From NCBI GenBank assembly GCA_937899365.1, contig CALBPH010000428.1:1-5087 (forward strand): a stretch of 5,087 nt of DNA, given 5' to 3'. Shown in pieces: positions 1 through 5,087 of this stretch (position 1 is its first letter; the number at the start of each line of letters is the position of its first letter). The notes below the pieces were generated by a model that did no database searches, was not told the origin of the DNA, and was given only the letters and a program-made list of their open reading frames with translations. Origin of the DNA: an uncultured Leptolyngbya sp. Its GTDB lineage: Bacteria > Cyanobacteriota > Cyanobacteriia > Phormidesmidales > Phormidesmidaceae. A program made the translations under genes and the position numbers.

Positions 1-14
1 GCATTGGAGCTGAG

Positions 15-878
15 CTAGCGCTTAGGGTGCTGAATTTGAACCGGTTTATCAATTACTACGGTAACTTCATTAACATTCCACACAGCAAAGTAACTGTTGG
101 TTTGCAGAGGGATATTAAGGGCGCTGAGTTGGACCTGTTGTTGTAGGGTGGCCTGCTGTTCTGCCAGGTCAAATTCCCCTTGTTGGCCATTTATGCGATC
201 CGTTACCGTTTGATCGGTTTTAGAAACATAGCGCTCCATCTGTACTGGAACGTCCGTTTCCAGCTTTTCTTGTTCTAGCTGCCACACGAGCTTTTCTGAC
301 TCAAACCCGAGCCAGGGCTCTTGCTTGGTCGTGGCCACTACACCCCTAAACAATTCGAGACGCTGAGTTTTATTGAACAGCCGTGCTTCCTGGGCGGTTG
401 CCTGAAGCTGTGGGTTGTTGCCAGTGATGCTGTCTCGCACCAGCAGTAAGTCTTGCTTAGGTGTCCACTCTAGACTGTTTCCCTTGAGGGTGAGCTGATT
501 GTCTGGGCTAGTAGCGACAATATTGCCCTGCAAAAATATTGATTCGCCGTCCTCTCGAATTTCACCCTGGTCGGCTTTGACCTGGTAGATGACTTTGCCA
601 TCTTGAAACAGTTCCCCCTCTGGCTCCTTGAGACTGGCCAAACGACGATCTGGACTGTAGGTGGCCTCTTTGGCCTTGACCCGCCAAAGCAGCCCACCAT
701 TTTCGTCAGGCTGCTCTAGGGTGACATCCTTAAGGGTTAATTCTGCTTCAGCCTGGGCCGAGTTTGCTTGGTTCTGAAGACTTTCTAAGGTGTCACTCGA
801 TGACTGACAGGTTCGTACAGCTACGACTATCACAGTAAGAAACACCGCAATTATCGTAAATCGAGCCCACTTATTCAT
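15..878 (-). CDS. lptC: LPS export periplasmic protein LptC family
   Basis: This 287-aa protein looks like an LptC/OstA-type component of the lipopolysaccharide transport bridge. In known systems LptC is anchored in the inner membrane, receives LPS from LptB2FG and passes it to LptA. Residues 7-21 form a single hydrophobic segment (FTIIAVFLTVIVVAV) after a short positive N-terminus, which fits a membrane anchor. Cys24 follows, but the residues before it (VRT) do not make a lipobox. Residues 45-280 alternate short beta-strand-like stretches typical of the beta-jellyroll fold, for example WRVKAKEATY (65-74), QGEIREDGESIFLQGNIVA (104-122) and EWTPKQDLLLV (137-147). Escherichia coli LptC is about 190 aa, so this one is clearly longer. 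An in-frame TAA lies just upstream, so the ATG at 876-878 is the first possible start; its ribosome site is weak, since AGGTGA lies about 16 bases away. The gene follows the NYN gene by 64 bases on the same strand. The family call is fairly safe; the exact role in a cyanobacterium is inferred. Confidence 0.8.
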   Translation of the reverse strand: MNKWARFTIIAVFLTVIVVAVRTCQSSSDTLESLQNQANSAQAEAELTLKDVTLEQPDENGGLLWRVKAKEATYSPDRRLASLKEPEGELFQDGKVIYQVKADQGEIREDGESIFLQGNIVATSPDNQLTLKGNSLEWTPKQDLLLVRDSITGNNPQLQATAQEARLFNKTQRLELFRGVVATTKQEPWLGFESEKLVWQLEQEKLETDVPVQMERYVSKTDQTVTDRINGQQGEFDLAEQQATLQQQVQLSALNIPLQTNSYFAVWNVNEVTVVIDKPVQIQHPKR

Positions 879-899
879 ACAGTTTTATGGAGTGTCACC

Positions 900-928
900 T
901 GTGCTAGCACATATCTGATTGACCAGAT
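900..928. repeat. Palindrome and small hairpin between the NYN and lptC genes
   Basis: The 64-base spacer holds a perfect 12-bp palindrome, TGTGCTAGCACA (900-911), next to a short dyad ATCTG (913-917) / CAGAT (924-928) with a 6-base loop. On the minus-strand transcript these lie after the NYN stop and before the lptC start. They could be RNA-processing or weak attenuation structures, or an operator. No T-run follows on the minus strand, so this is not a standard terminator. A 12-bp palindrome is expected about once by chance in 5 kb, so the functional reading is weak. Confidence 0.3.
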
Positions 929-942
929 TATCCTAGCGGATC

Positions 943-1578
943 TTATGCCTGATCACTGGTGACTTCTTCATCTTCCATGACACTCAAACCGGTCAATGGA
1001 CGATAGGTATATCCATTGCTGTGGCTACGCGGTGTCTTTTTAATATCATCCTTGACGCTATCTAGGTCGATATAGCGATCGGACACGTTAATCAGACTGT
1101 CGCTTGTCATGGAGCGTAGGCTGACAACCTCTACCCTGACACCACGGTAGCTTGCCGCGTCCACTGCATAGGCCAAGTCTCCATCACCGCTGACCAAAAT
1201 CGCTGTGTCATAACAGCCGACGAGGGCCATCATATCAACCGCAATTTCAACATCAAGGTTTGCTTTTTTAGATCCGTCGGGCAGCTGCACTAAGTCTTTT
1301 GCAATGACACGGTAACCATTACGACGCATCCACAGCAAAAAGCCCTGCTGCTTTTCGTTTGTGCGGTCTACACCGGTGTAGAAAAAAGCTCGGAATAATC
1401 TGGAACCTGCAGTCAATCGGCATAGCAGCTTGGTGTAATCAATTTCAATGCCAAGCTGAAGGGCGGCATAAAACAGATTGGAACCATCAATAAAAATCGC
1501 AACTCTACCACGATTTTCTAACACTTGGTCTGGCGTGAATCCAGGGTCGTGACTGAGGGTATTGCGGTGATTCAACAT
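943..1578 (-). CDS. NYN domain (LabA-like, PIN-fold) protein
   Basis: This 211-aa protein carries a NYN/DUF88 domain, a PIN-like metal-dependent nuclease fold, at about residues 25-175. The signatures are VAIFIDGSNLFYA (26-38) with Asp31 and Asn34, the NLDVEIAVDMM stretch (107-117) with Asp109 and Asp115, and VSGDGDLAYAV (129-139) with Asp132 and Asp134. These acidic residues match the metal-binding set of the family. The closest known group is cyanobacterial LabA and its paralogues; LabA of Synechococcus elongatus affects circadian feedback control of transcription. Whether this copy is the LabA orthologue or a paralogue cannot be settled here, so no symbol is given. RNA cleavage or binding is inferred from the fold. 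Residues 180-211 form a polar, acidic-ended tail. An in-frame TAA lies two codons upstream of the ATG at 1576-1578, and an AGGA-type ribosome site has good spacing, so the start is secure. The lptC gene follows on the same strand. Confidence 0.88.
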   Translation of the reverse strand: MLNHRNTLSHDPGFTPDQVLENRGRVAIFIDGSNLFYAALQLGIEIDYTKLLCRLTAGSRLFRAFFYTGVDRTNEKQQGFLLWMRRNGYRVIAKDLVQLPDGSKKANLDVEIAVDMMALVGCYDTAILVSGDGDLAYAVDAASYRGVRVEVVSLRSMTSDSLINVSDRYIDLDSVKDDIKKTPRSHSNGYTYRPLTGLSVMEDEEVTSDQA

Positions 1579-1585
1579 GATTTAA

Positions 1586-1590
1586 TCCTG
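1586..1590 (-). promoter_or_regulatory. Ribosome binding site of the NYN gene
   Basis: On the minus strand CAGGA lies 7 bases before the ATG at 1578. Together with the in-frame stop just upstream it fixes the start. A CATAAT hexamer (plus coordinates 1599-1604, minus strand) a little further upstream could be a -10 element, but no matching -35 was found, so the promoter of this gene is not called. Confidence 0.5.
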
Positions 1591-1984
1591 TCCAATTTAT
1601 TATGATTTACATCCCTGGCAAGGGTTAGCATCGACCTTTAGTGACCCCTCAGTACTCACAGGCGATTGGGGGATATTTTGTCAAGAGTTTACAAATGGGC
1701 AACAGCGGCAAAAATCAGCAAAAAATCGGGTAGTCACGCACAAATTTAGACTGCTCTTAGTCACTGGTTAAACTGATTGAATTCAGTAAGCTGATGCCTT
1801 CAAATTAGACGTTTGTTTTCATCATACATGAGGCATTTGGAGATGAAAGCCATGTAGTCGTAACTTAATTTCTTCTCAAGGAAGTAGAAAAGAATTGTGA
1901 TTAATTATTGATGTCCTAGACAAGGGTAAACCTGTGGTGAAAGTACGCTTTTTTGACACCTATCTAAAGCCATTGGTAAATAAG

Positions 1985-2012
1985 TTTACAAGGGTTAAAA
2001 ATGCGATATAAA
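1985..2012 (+). promoter_or_regulatory. Sigma70-type promoter for the proton-channel gene
   Basis: TTTACA (1985-1990) and TATAAA (2007-2012) each differ from the consensus by one base and are 16 bases apart. Transcription would begin near 2019, giving a leader of about 180 bases before the GTG at 2202. The -35 lies inside an imperfect dyad, TTGGTAAATAAGTTTACAA (1973-1991, core GTAAA/TTTAC), which could be an operator. The assignment rests on hexamer match and spacing only. Confidence 0.5.
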
Positions 2013-2031
2013 AGCACATGTCTTGAAATGC

Positions 2032-2053
2032 TGATAAATCCTGATTATTATCA
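2032..2053. promoter_or_regulatory. Possible Fur-like operator dyad
   Basis: TGATAA (2032-2037) and TTATCA (2048-2053) are perfect inverted arms, and a shorter dyad TGAT-N4-ATCA (2042-2053) is nested in the right half. The arms resemble those of Fur boxes (GATAAT/ATTATC), but the 10-base spacing does not fit the standard 19-bp box. It would lie just downstream of the predicted transcription start, where a repressor could act. Iron control of ExbB-type genes is common, which makes this plausible but unproven. Confidence 0.22.
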
Positions 2054-2079
2054 ATGGCTATATTAAAAAGCGGTATTGC

Positions 2080-2112
2080 TGATTTTTGTTATGACACGTG
2101 CTGTAAAAATCA
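2080..2112. repeat. Bulged hairpin in the leader of the proton-channel gene
   Basis: TGATTTTT (2080-2087) pairs with AAAAATCA (2105-2112), and ACA (2094-2096) with TGT (2102-2104), around a CGTGC loop. The result is an 11-bp stem with a 6-base bulge on the left side. No T-run follows on the plus strand, so it is not a terminator. It could be a leader RNA structure or, given the CACGTG core, a protein-binding dyad. Confidence 0.35.
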
Positions 2113-2190
2113 CACATAGCTGGCAACTGTGTTAGTTAAATTCAGGATTTAAAGTTAGTAACTGTAAAAAATCGCTAAAAATAGCCAATA

Positions 2191-2195
2191 GGGAG
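2191..2195 (+). promoter_or_regulatory. Ribosome binding site selecting the GTG start
   Basis: GGGAG lies 6 bases before GTG 2202-2204. The codon directly before the GTG is an in-frame TAG (2199-2201), so translation cannot begin further upstream and the GTG start is well supported. Confidence 0.6.
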
Positions 2196-2201
2196 CTGTA
2201 G

Positions 2202-2846
2202 GTGGGGATTTCAAAACTATTTACGTCTGGTGGCGTAGTTATTTGGCCACTGTTGGCGGCATCTATTTTGGTGGTGACTTTGATTTTGGAGCGGGGCTGG
2301 TTTTGGTGGCAAATTTCTCAGCACCAAGAACGAGTGGTTAATGGGTTTCTGGTGGACTATGGCAAGCAGCCTAAGGCGGCTATTGAAACCTTAAGGCAGC
2401 AGCAGTCTTTGCCGATGGGGCGAATTTTTTTGGCTGCCCTATCGTTAGAGCAAGCCACCCCAGAGGAATTTAAACTGGCGTTAGAGAGTGCAGCCCAGGC
2501 AGAGATTCCGCTGTTGAAGCGGTTTAGTACGGTTTTTGAAACGGTGGTGGGGTTAGCGCCACTCTTAGGGCTGCTGGGTACGATTTTGGGTTTAATTAGT
2601 GCACTGTCGTCTGTGCAGATTGGTGATGTGGGCACCGCTCGAGCTTCGGGGGTGACGGCGGGGATTGGGGAAGCGCTGGTATCTACGGCTTTAGGATTGG
2701 TTGTGGCCATGGTGACCTTGCTGTTTGCCAATGTATTTCAGGGGCTTTATCGGCGGCAGCGGGCTGCGATCGCAGATTACGGTGGTCGTCTAGAGATCGC
2801 CTACCGACAGTACTATCGGCAGTTTGTCAGCCGTCAAGGCCGTTAG
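2202..2846 (+). CDS. MotA/TolQ/ExbB proton-channel family protein
   Basis: This 214-aa inner-membrane protein belongs to the family whose members form proton channels that power TonB, Tol-Pal, gliding or flagellar machines together with an ExbD/TolR/MotB partner. Three membrane segments are visible: about 11-29, 112-136 and 153-178, with a cytoplasmic loop of roughly 80 residues between the first two. The APLLGLLGTILGLISAL motif (119-135) and GIGEALVSTALGLVVAM (154-170) match the conserved second and third helices of ExbB. Thr127, Glu157 and Thr162 align with the channel residues Thr148, Glu176 and Thr181 of E. coli ExbB, so it should be functional. The length is typical for ExbB/TolQ-like proteins. 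The GTG start is fixed by a stop directly upstream and a GGGAG site. No ExbD-like gene follows: the next gene is an amidase 216 bases on. ExbB, TolQ and other subfamily roles cannot be told apart here, so no symbol is given. Confidence 0.87.
   Translation: MGISKLFTSGGVVIWPLLAASILVVTLILERGWFWWQISQHQERVVNGFLVDYGKQPKAAIETLRQQQSLPMGRIFLAALSLEQATPEEFKLALESAAQAEIPLLKRFSTVFETVVGLAPLLGLLGTILGLISALSSVQIGDVGTARASGVTAGIGEALVSTALGLVVAMVTLLFANVFQGLYRRQRAAIADYGGRLEIAYRQYYRQFVSRQGR
2766..2773. repeat. HIP1 palindrome GCGATCGC
   Basis: This is a perfect copy of the highly iterated palindrome typical of many cyanobacterial genomes, extended here to TGCGATCGCA (2765-2774), within the 3' part of the proton-channel gene. 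Near matches GCGATCGG (about 1074) and GCGATCGA (about 4583) also occur. It is useful mainly as a lineage marker. Confidence 0.75.
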
Positions 2847-3062
2847 CCCCCTTATGCCCACAGTGGCCAGCCGTGACCGGGCAGAAATCAAAAAAACGTA
2901 CAAATTACCCCAATAAATTTAGGAAATTTGCCTGTTTGGCTACTTTAATAATCGACCTGAAAAGAATACTCTAAGAAAACGTAATAATCTTCACGAAGCC
3001 TTTGCTTTGTGTTGGTGCTTATGGGTCGCTAGCTGCACCCGCTCCCAGGTTCCTTTAGAGCA

Positions 3063-3863
3063 ATGTCCATGGGCGATCAACGTTGGTTCAAAATCAGAGT
3101 ATACGTAAGTGCGTTTTGTCTGGCGATGGTGGCCACCGTTATTTTGGCCACCACCTACAAAGCGTTTTTTGAACCTCAGATTGTGGCGACCCCTGCCGTC
3201 GAGGTGTTAGAACCTGCCCCCGCCGCTGCCCAGGACCCAGTCGATCATGGGTTTATCTATACCGCCGACCAGGGCAGTTCCGCCTATCGACCCCCTGAGC
3301 GAGTGGCGTTGGCGGATCCTTCAAACTATGGGGAGCGCTACACGGTAGATGCCTATGGCAACCCCCTTACCCAAGATTACATAGCGGTACTCCATGAGAC
3401 CGTATGGAGTGCCAATAGCGCCATTAATACGTTTCAGACCTATCATCCTCGGGATGAAGATCAAGCAAGCTACCATGCCATCATTGACCGCGATGGCACC
3501 GTGATTTACATTGTGCCGCCCGAGAAGCGAGCCTTTGGTGCCGGCAACTCCGTGTTTGAGGGTCCCAACGGTCCTGAAACCGCTGTGACTAACACCCAGT
3601 TCGCCTCGTCGGTGAATAACTTTGCTTATCACATTTCGTTGGTCACCCCGTCCGATGGCCAAAATAATGCACCCACCCACAGCGGATATACCGATGTTCA
3701 GTACAAGTCCCTGGCATGGCTAATGGCCCAAACCACCATTCCTGAAGGACGGATTGTGACCCATGCCGTTGTTGACCGCTCCAATTCCCGTCAAGATCCC
3801 CGCAGCTTCAACTGGCCCCATTTTTTGGAGTATTTGCAGCAGTACCCTAGCCGTCAGGCGTAG
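3063..3863 (+). CDS. Membrane-anchored N-acetylmuramoyl-L-alanine amidase
   Basis: This 266-aa protein has an Amidase_2/PGRP-type domain that cuts the bond between N-acetylmuramic acid and L-alanine in peptidoglycan. Residues 13-33 are a hydrophobic N-terminal anchor or uncleaved signal, residues 38-62 a Pro/Ala-rich linker, and the catalytic domain covers about 100-262. Visible active-site elements are VLHET (109-113) with zinc ligand His111, YHAIIDRDG (137-145) resembling the Tyr46 region of T7 lysozyme, THAVVD (233-238) with His234, and RQDP (243-246) with Asp245 as the third ligand. Arg243 stands where AmpD and T7 lysozyme carry a catalytic lysine. The domain should lie in the periplasm. 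An in-frame TAG at 3030-3032 limits the start; ATG 3063 has AGAG only two bases away, while the second ATG (3069) has it at 8 bases and may be the true start. No clear promoter or terminator was found in 2847-3062. The stop is three bases from that of the opposing glycosyltransferase. Confidence 0.85.
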   Translation: MSMGDQRWFKIRVYVSAFCLAMVATVILATTYKAFFEPQIVATPAVEVLEPAPAAAQDPVDHGFIYTADQGSSAYRPPERVALADPSNYGERYTVDAYGNPLTQDYIAVLHETVWSANSAINTFQTYHPRDEDQASYHAIIDRDGTVIYIVPPEKRAFGAGNSVFEGPNGPETAVTNTQFASSVNNFAYHISLVTPSDGQNNAPTHSGYTDVQYKSLAWLMAQTTIPEGRIVTHAVVDRSNSRQDPRSFNWPHFLEYLQQYPSRQA

Positions 3864-3866
3864 GCG

Positions 3867-4817
3867 TTACCCAACTTTTTCTAGCCACAGGTCTAGGTTG
3901 AGGTCGTAATATCCTTCTTGACCCTGGGGGTAGTCACCCTGCTCGATGGTGCGGATAATTTTGGGTAGGGCAGTGATATAGTCCTGGCCCCTGACGACGG
4001 GGTGCAGGGTCCAAGCATCTGCATTGGATAGGGTGGCCCGCCAGCCATCGGTACGTTCCAACTCACGGGAAATCATCACCTCCCAGGAGTCTAGCTTGCC
4101 TCGACCGGTCCAGTAATTGAGCCAGGTGAGCACCCGCGCAGGCAGCTGCTTTAGCCACTCGTTTTTATAATCCATCCACAGTACTGGAACGGGTAAAAAC
4201 GCATTAAAGCTTTGCTTTTTAATTAGATAGGCGCGGCTGCCAAAAAACTTGAATCGATAAAAACCGTCATCGGCTTCGTAGGAAACCCGTTGGTGCAGAC
4301 TCCCGTCAGCAGTAGGTGGGCCCGATAGGGGGCGAACAAACAGCACCTCGGGGCGTTGTTCCATCAGCTCTATGCCCTCGGTAATCCAGCTGTGGTCATC
4401 TTTTTGGTATTGCAGCATATCGCTATCAAAATGCACCACATAGTCCCCAACGGTTTCTTCGAGGGAAAAAATCGTACCCAAAATCGGGTAGCCCTTCCAA
4501 TTGTGGGTGGGTTTAGGAATAGAGCCAAAGTGTTTTTTGTATACCCGCTGCCGATAGGCATCGTTATAGTCCATGTCCACCAGGCGATCGACTACGCCCA
4601 TGGCCACCAGCTGAGCGCAGTTTTCCCGCAGCTGCTCTAGGGTGCCAATGCCCGGTCGACCCACCTTATCCCCGGTTAGGGGGGCCGTATCCAAAAACAG
4701 CACCCTTTCTACAAAGGGGTAGTGACTGGTGCGCACCAGATGGGGAATGGTCTCCATCATGAACGGAATATCGGTGCGGGCCACCATAATCGATAGTGAA
4801 CAGCGAGAAGAAGTCAT
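3867..4817 (-). CDS. GT-A type (family 2-like) glycosyltransferase
   Basis: This 316-aa soluble protein looks like a nucleotide-sugar-dependent glycosyltransferase. The N-terminal CSLSIMVARTDIPFMMETIPHL (6-27) fits the first strand and helix of the nucleotide-binding half. GDYVVHFDSDMLQY (124-137) contains an Asp131-Ser-Asp133 DxD motif that binds the metal and sugar diphosphate. LDSWEVMISREL (242-253) supplies an acidic residue in the position expected for a catalytic base, and His272 lies in a WTLHP stretch (269-273). No membrane helix is evident, so it would act in the cytoplasm or at the inner face of the membrane. The acceptor and sugar cannot be read; cell-surface polysaccharide or LPS synthesis is a guess from the fold. 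The ATG at 4815-4817 is preceded by an in-frame TAA 18 bases upstream, yet no Shine-Dalgarno sequence is visible in the pyrimidine-rich leader. Met11 is the next candidate but would remove the first strand. A partial gene lies upstream on the same strand, beyond a hairpin. Confidence 0.75.
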   Translation of the reverse strand: MTSSRCSLSIMVARTDIPFMMETIPHLVRTSHYPFVERVLFLDTAPLTGDKVGRPGIGTLEQLRENCAQLVAMGVVDRLVDMDYNDAYRQRVYKKHFGSIPKPTHNWKGYPILGTIFSLEETVGDYVVHFDSDMLQYQKDDHSWITEGIELMEQRPEVLFVRPLSGPPTADGSLHQRVSYEADDGFYRFKFFGSRAYLIKKQSFNAFLPVPVLWMDYKNEWLKQLPARVLTWLNYWTGRGKLDSWEVMISRELERTDGWRATLSNADAWTLHPVVRGQDYITALPKIIRTIEQGDYPQGQEGYYDLNLDLWLEKVG

Positions 4818-4851
4818 GGGTGAAGCAGGCGGTTAGGGAGTTAGGAGGGTG

Positions 4852-4888
4852 GGCACAGCCCATCAGGTGATAGTAAATGGGCTGTGCC
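4852..4888. repeat. Perfect 12-bp inverted repeat in the spacer before the glycosyltransferase
   Basis: GGCACAGCCCAT (4852-4863) and ATGGGCTGTGCC (4877-4888) are exact inverted arms around a 13-base loop, giving a GC-rich stem. It lies between the stop of the partial upstream gene (4926) and the glycosyltransferase start (4817), both minus strand. It could end or attenuate transcription between them or stabilise the RNA ends. No T-run follows on either strand, so it does not meet the standard intrinsic-terminator pattern. Confidence 0.6.
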
Positions 4889-4923
4889 GGACCCGAAATA
4901 TGCTCGATGGGCAAGGGAAAAAA

Positions 4924-5087
4924 TTATTGCTTTATCCGCCGTGTCAAACGGCTAAAGGTCTGTTTTAGCCTCTGCATCGGTTGACGTTGCGACTTTGCCG
5001 CTCGCTTCCCCGCAGGCTGACGGTCGTCGTCTAGATATCGGTAATTTTCCCAAACTGCTCTATAAGGTCCCCCGGGCCCCTTAGTGG
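4924..5087 (-). CDS. C-terminal end of an unrecognised protein (cut by window edge)
   Basis: The minus strand is open from the right edge to a TAA at 4924-4926, encoding the last 53 residues of a protein whose start lies outside the window. It is the only frame open across this stretch. The visible part begins TKGPGGPYRAVWENYRYLDD and ends in a basic, helix-like tail, MQRLKQTFSRLTRRIKQ. The codon choice resembles the neighbouring genes. No family was recognised; since it lies 106 bases upstream of the glycosyltransferase on the same strand, a shared pathway is possible but not shown. Confidence 0.6.
   Translation of the reverse strand, partial: TKGPGGPYRAVWENYRYLDDDRQPAGKRAAKSQRQPMQRLKQTFSRLTRRIKQ

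Larger units (their letters stand above)
1579..2201. other. AT-rich 623-base divergent intergenic region
   Basis: This spacer lies between the divergently read NYN and proton-channel genes. No convincing protein gene, tRNA or known riboswitch was recognised. It holds a likely plus-strand promoter (1985-2012), a Fur-box-like dyad (2032-2053), a bulged hairpin (2080-2112), a 13-bp inverted match (1709-1721 against 2076-2088), small dyads at 1772-1787 (ACTGA/TCAGT) and 1794-1836 (ATGCCT/AGGCAT), and recurrent AAAAATC words. A second perfect -35 hexamer, TTGACA (1953-1958), has only a poor -10 (TAAATA, 18 bases on). A TTGACA also reads on the minus strand at 1679-1684, without a good -10. The longest peptide with some ribosome-site support is a 21-codon frame at 2001-2066, which is doubtful. 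Confidence 0.75.

Noticed and set aside
21..24. Lipoprotein reading of LptC at Cys24
   Set aside because: The residues before the cysteine (VRT) do not fit a lipobox, so a membrane-helix anchor is preferred.
2357..2731. 124-codon minus-strand frame inside the proton-channel gene
   Set aside because: It is antisense to a clear ExbB/TolQ-type gene and its composition (Ser/Pro/Thr-rich) is that of a reverse-frame shadow.
2855..2883. TGCCC/GGGCA dyad after the proton-channel gene as a terminator
   Set aside because: The stem is only 5 bp with a 19-base interior and is followed by an A-run rather than a T-run on the plus strand.
2946..2989. Two TAATAATC words as promoter -10 elements for the amidase
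   Set aside because: Neither has a -35 hexamer at 16-18 bases; TTGCCT at 2928-2933 is too close to the first.
3321..3680. 119-codon minus-strand frame inside the amidase
   Set aside because: It is antisense to a gene with intact zinc-ligand motifs and shows no recognisable features.
4356..4640. 94-codon plus-strand frame inside the glycosyltransferase
   Set aside because: It is antisense to the DxD region of the glycosyltransferase, with no ribosome site or family signature.
4666..4914. 82-codon minus-strand frame overlapping the glycosyltransferase start and the hairpin
   Set aside because: It lies in another frame over the better-supported glycosyltransferase 5' end, has no domain-like pattern, and runs through the inverted repeat.

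Overview
The window looks like a piece of a cyanobacterial chromosome. The support is a large LptC-like protein beside a LabA-type NYN-domain protein, one perfect HIP1 palindrome (GCGATCGC, 2766-2773), moderate GC in the genes and AT-rich spacers. Species cannot be told from the sequence. Most of the recognisable genes act on the cell envelope. No tRNA, rRNA, CRISPR array, transposase or phage gene was seen.

Layout. On the minus strand, a NYN-domain protein (943-1578) is followed 64 bases downstream by an LptC-family lipopolysaccharide-export protein (15-878); the two may be co-transcribed. A 623-base AT-rich spacer (1579-2201) separates them from the plus-strand genes. It holds a good sigma70-type promoter (TTTACA-16-TATAAA, 1985-2012) and several dyad symmetries, so the next gene would carry a leader of about 180 bases. 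That gene is a MotA/TolQ/ExbB-type proton-channel protein (2202-2846, GTG start). After 216 bases comes a membrane-anchored, zinc-dependent N-acetylmuramoyl-L-alanine amidase (3063-3863).

The amidase converges on a minus-strand GT-A-type glycosyltransferase (3867-4817), with only three bases between the stop codons. Upstream of the glycosyltransferase lie a perfect 12-bp inverted repeat (4852-4888) and the C-terminal end of another minus-strand gene that runs off the right edge (4924-5087).

How the genes may fit together (inference): LptC belongs to outer-membrane glycolipid export, the amidase cuts peptidoglycan, the ExbB/TolQ-like protein could energise an envelope machine if it has an ExbD/TolR partner elsewhere, and the glycosyltransferase could build a surface glycan. 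No previously undescribed multi-gene system can be claimed. The points most worth a second look are the structured leader before the proton-channel gene, the lone proton-channel gene, the NYN/LptC pairing, and the strong hairpin upstream of the glycosyltransferase.
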